A program made the position numbers and the translations under genes. The notes under the pieces were generated by a model that saw only the letters and a program-made list of their open reading frames with translations, was not told the origin of the DNA and searched no databases. A stretch of DNA of 5,933 nucleotides, from contig JAAYSB010000369.1 in assembly GCA_012518475.1 (NCBI GenBank), positions 1 through 5,933 on the forward strand. Reading direction: 5' to 3'. Source of the DNA: Intrasporangiaceae bacterium (GTDB taxonomy: Bacteria > Actinomycetota > Actinomycetes > Actinomycetales > Dermatophilaceae). Below, one piece after another: positions 5,834 to 5,933 of this stretch. Position 1 is the first letter of the stretch; the number at the start of each line of letters is the position of its first letter.

Positions 5834-5924
5834 GCCGGGAGACGGAGCCAATCGCGCGACGAAGGAGCGCGAGAGGCGACGAAGGATCGCGAGAGGCGAC
5901 GCCGGCGTCCCCCATCCTTCGCCA
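5816..5924. repeat. Imperfect inverted-repeat unit with 23-nt arms
   Basis: Bases 5816-5838 and 5902-5924 are reverse complements over 23 positions: 20 Watson-Crick pairs, two G-U-type pairs (5821/5919 and 5833/5907) and one A-C mismatch (5828/5912). The right arm is also a direct copy of the tRNA 3' end: 5908-5924 matches 5760-5776 at 16 of 17 positions, CCA included. The unit is 109 bp, has no ORF of its own worth calling, and looks like a small palindromic or MITE-like element. No target duplication is evident at its ends. The nine bases after it show nothing. Confidence 0.75.
5856..5900 (+). repeat. 20-bp tandem repeat, 2.25 copies
   Basis: Copies at 5856-5875 and 5876-5895 differ at one position (G5866 versus T5886 in GAAGGAGCGC/GAAGGATCGC). 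A third partial copy, GCGAC, covers 5896-5900. The array sits in the loop of the 5816-5924 inverted-repeat unit. Its GCGACGAAGGA core resembles the GGCGGAGGAT of the arms, so it may derive from the same sequence family. Confidence 0.85.
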
Positions 5925-5933
5925 TGTGAGCGG

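Noticed and set aside
5181..5915. 244-aa minus-strand frame spanning ffs and the tRNA
   Set aside because: Its DGGFEPPRVLSQHDFQSC segment is the antisense translation of tRNA-Ser, a familiar false protein call. It also runs over the SRP RNA.
5760..5924. attL/attR pair bounding an integrated element at tRNA-Ser
   Set aside because: The direct repeat exists (16/17), but only 131 bp lie between the copies, with no integrase or cargo. It is therefore kept as a repeat, with mobile origin only as a hypothesis.
5687..5929. 80-aa plus-strand frame over the tRNA and downstream repeats
   Set aside because: It begins inside the promoter-proximal tRNA sequence and reads through the tRNA and the tandem repeat; the Arg-rich end is simply repeat DNA.

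Overview
The window is a high-GC, GC3-rich stretch of an actinobacterial chromosome. A Micrococcales-like genus is plausible, but the genus cannot be fixed from this sequence. The main signs are strong G/C third-position bias, short or leaderless 5' regions, an actinobacterial-style small SRP RNA, and a cytoplasmic FrnE-like DsbA-family protein. Almost everything is recognisable housekeeping or metabolic sequence. No defence system, prophage, IS element or CRISPR array is visible.

Layout: (i) 1-2396, minus strand: a family 3 glycoside hydrolase (cytosolic beta-glucosidase type), cut by the window edge close to its C-terminus. (ii) 2397-2460: a 64-bp divergent intergenic region. (iii) 2461-4521, plus strand: a two-gene unit encoding a 217-aa ABC ATPase and a 460-aa polytopic membrane protein with about 10 predicted TM segments, probably an exporter of unknown substrate. 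(iv) 4567-5379, plus strand: a DsbA/FrnE-type thioredoxin-fold oxidoreductase, apparently from a leaderless transcript, with an unusual Cys/Gly-rich, His-ending tail. (v) 5410-5497, minus strand: the SRP RNA gene ffs, convergent with the oxidoreductase gene. (vi) 5498-5688: a divergent stable-RNA promoter region with a nested palindrome midway between the two -10 boxes. (vii) 5689-5776, plus strand: tRNA-Ser(GGA) with encoded CCA. (viii) 5777-5933: non-coding sequence built from inverted and direct copies of the tRNA 3' end plus a 20-bp tandem repeat.

The genes do not form one pathway. The glucosidase gene is transcribed away from the ABC pair and presumably belongs with sugar-uptake genes outside the window. 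The ABC ATPase and membrane protein are a tight pair, likely co-transcribed and assembled together. ffs and tRNA-Ser are stable-RNA genes firing outward from a shared promoter region. The parts most worth a second look are the tRNA-Ser 3' repeat cluster, whose middle arm can pair with either the tRNA 3' end or a downstream copy; the concentric palindrome between the stable-RNA promoters; and the metal-site-like tail of the DsbA-family protein.
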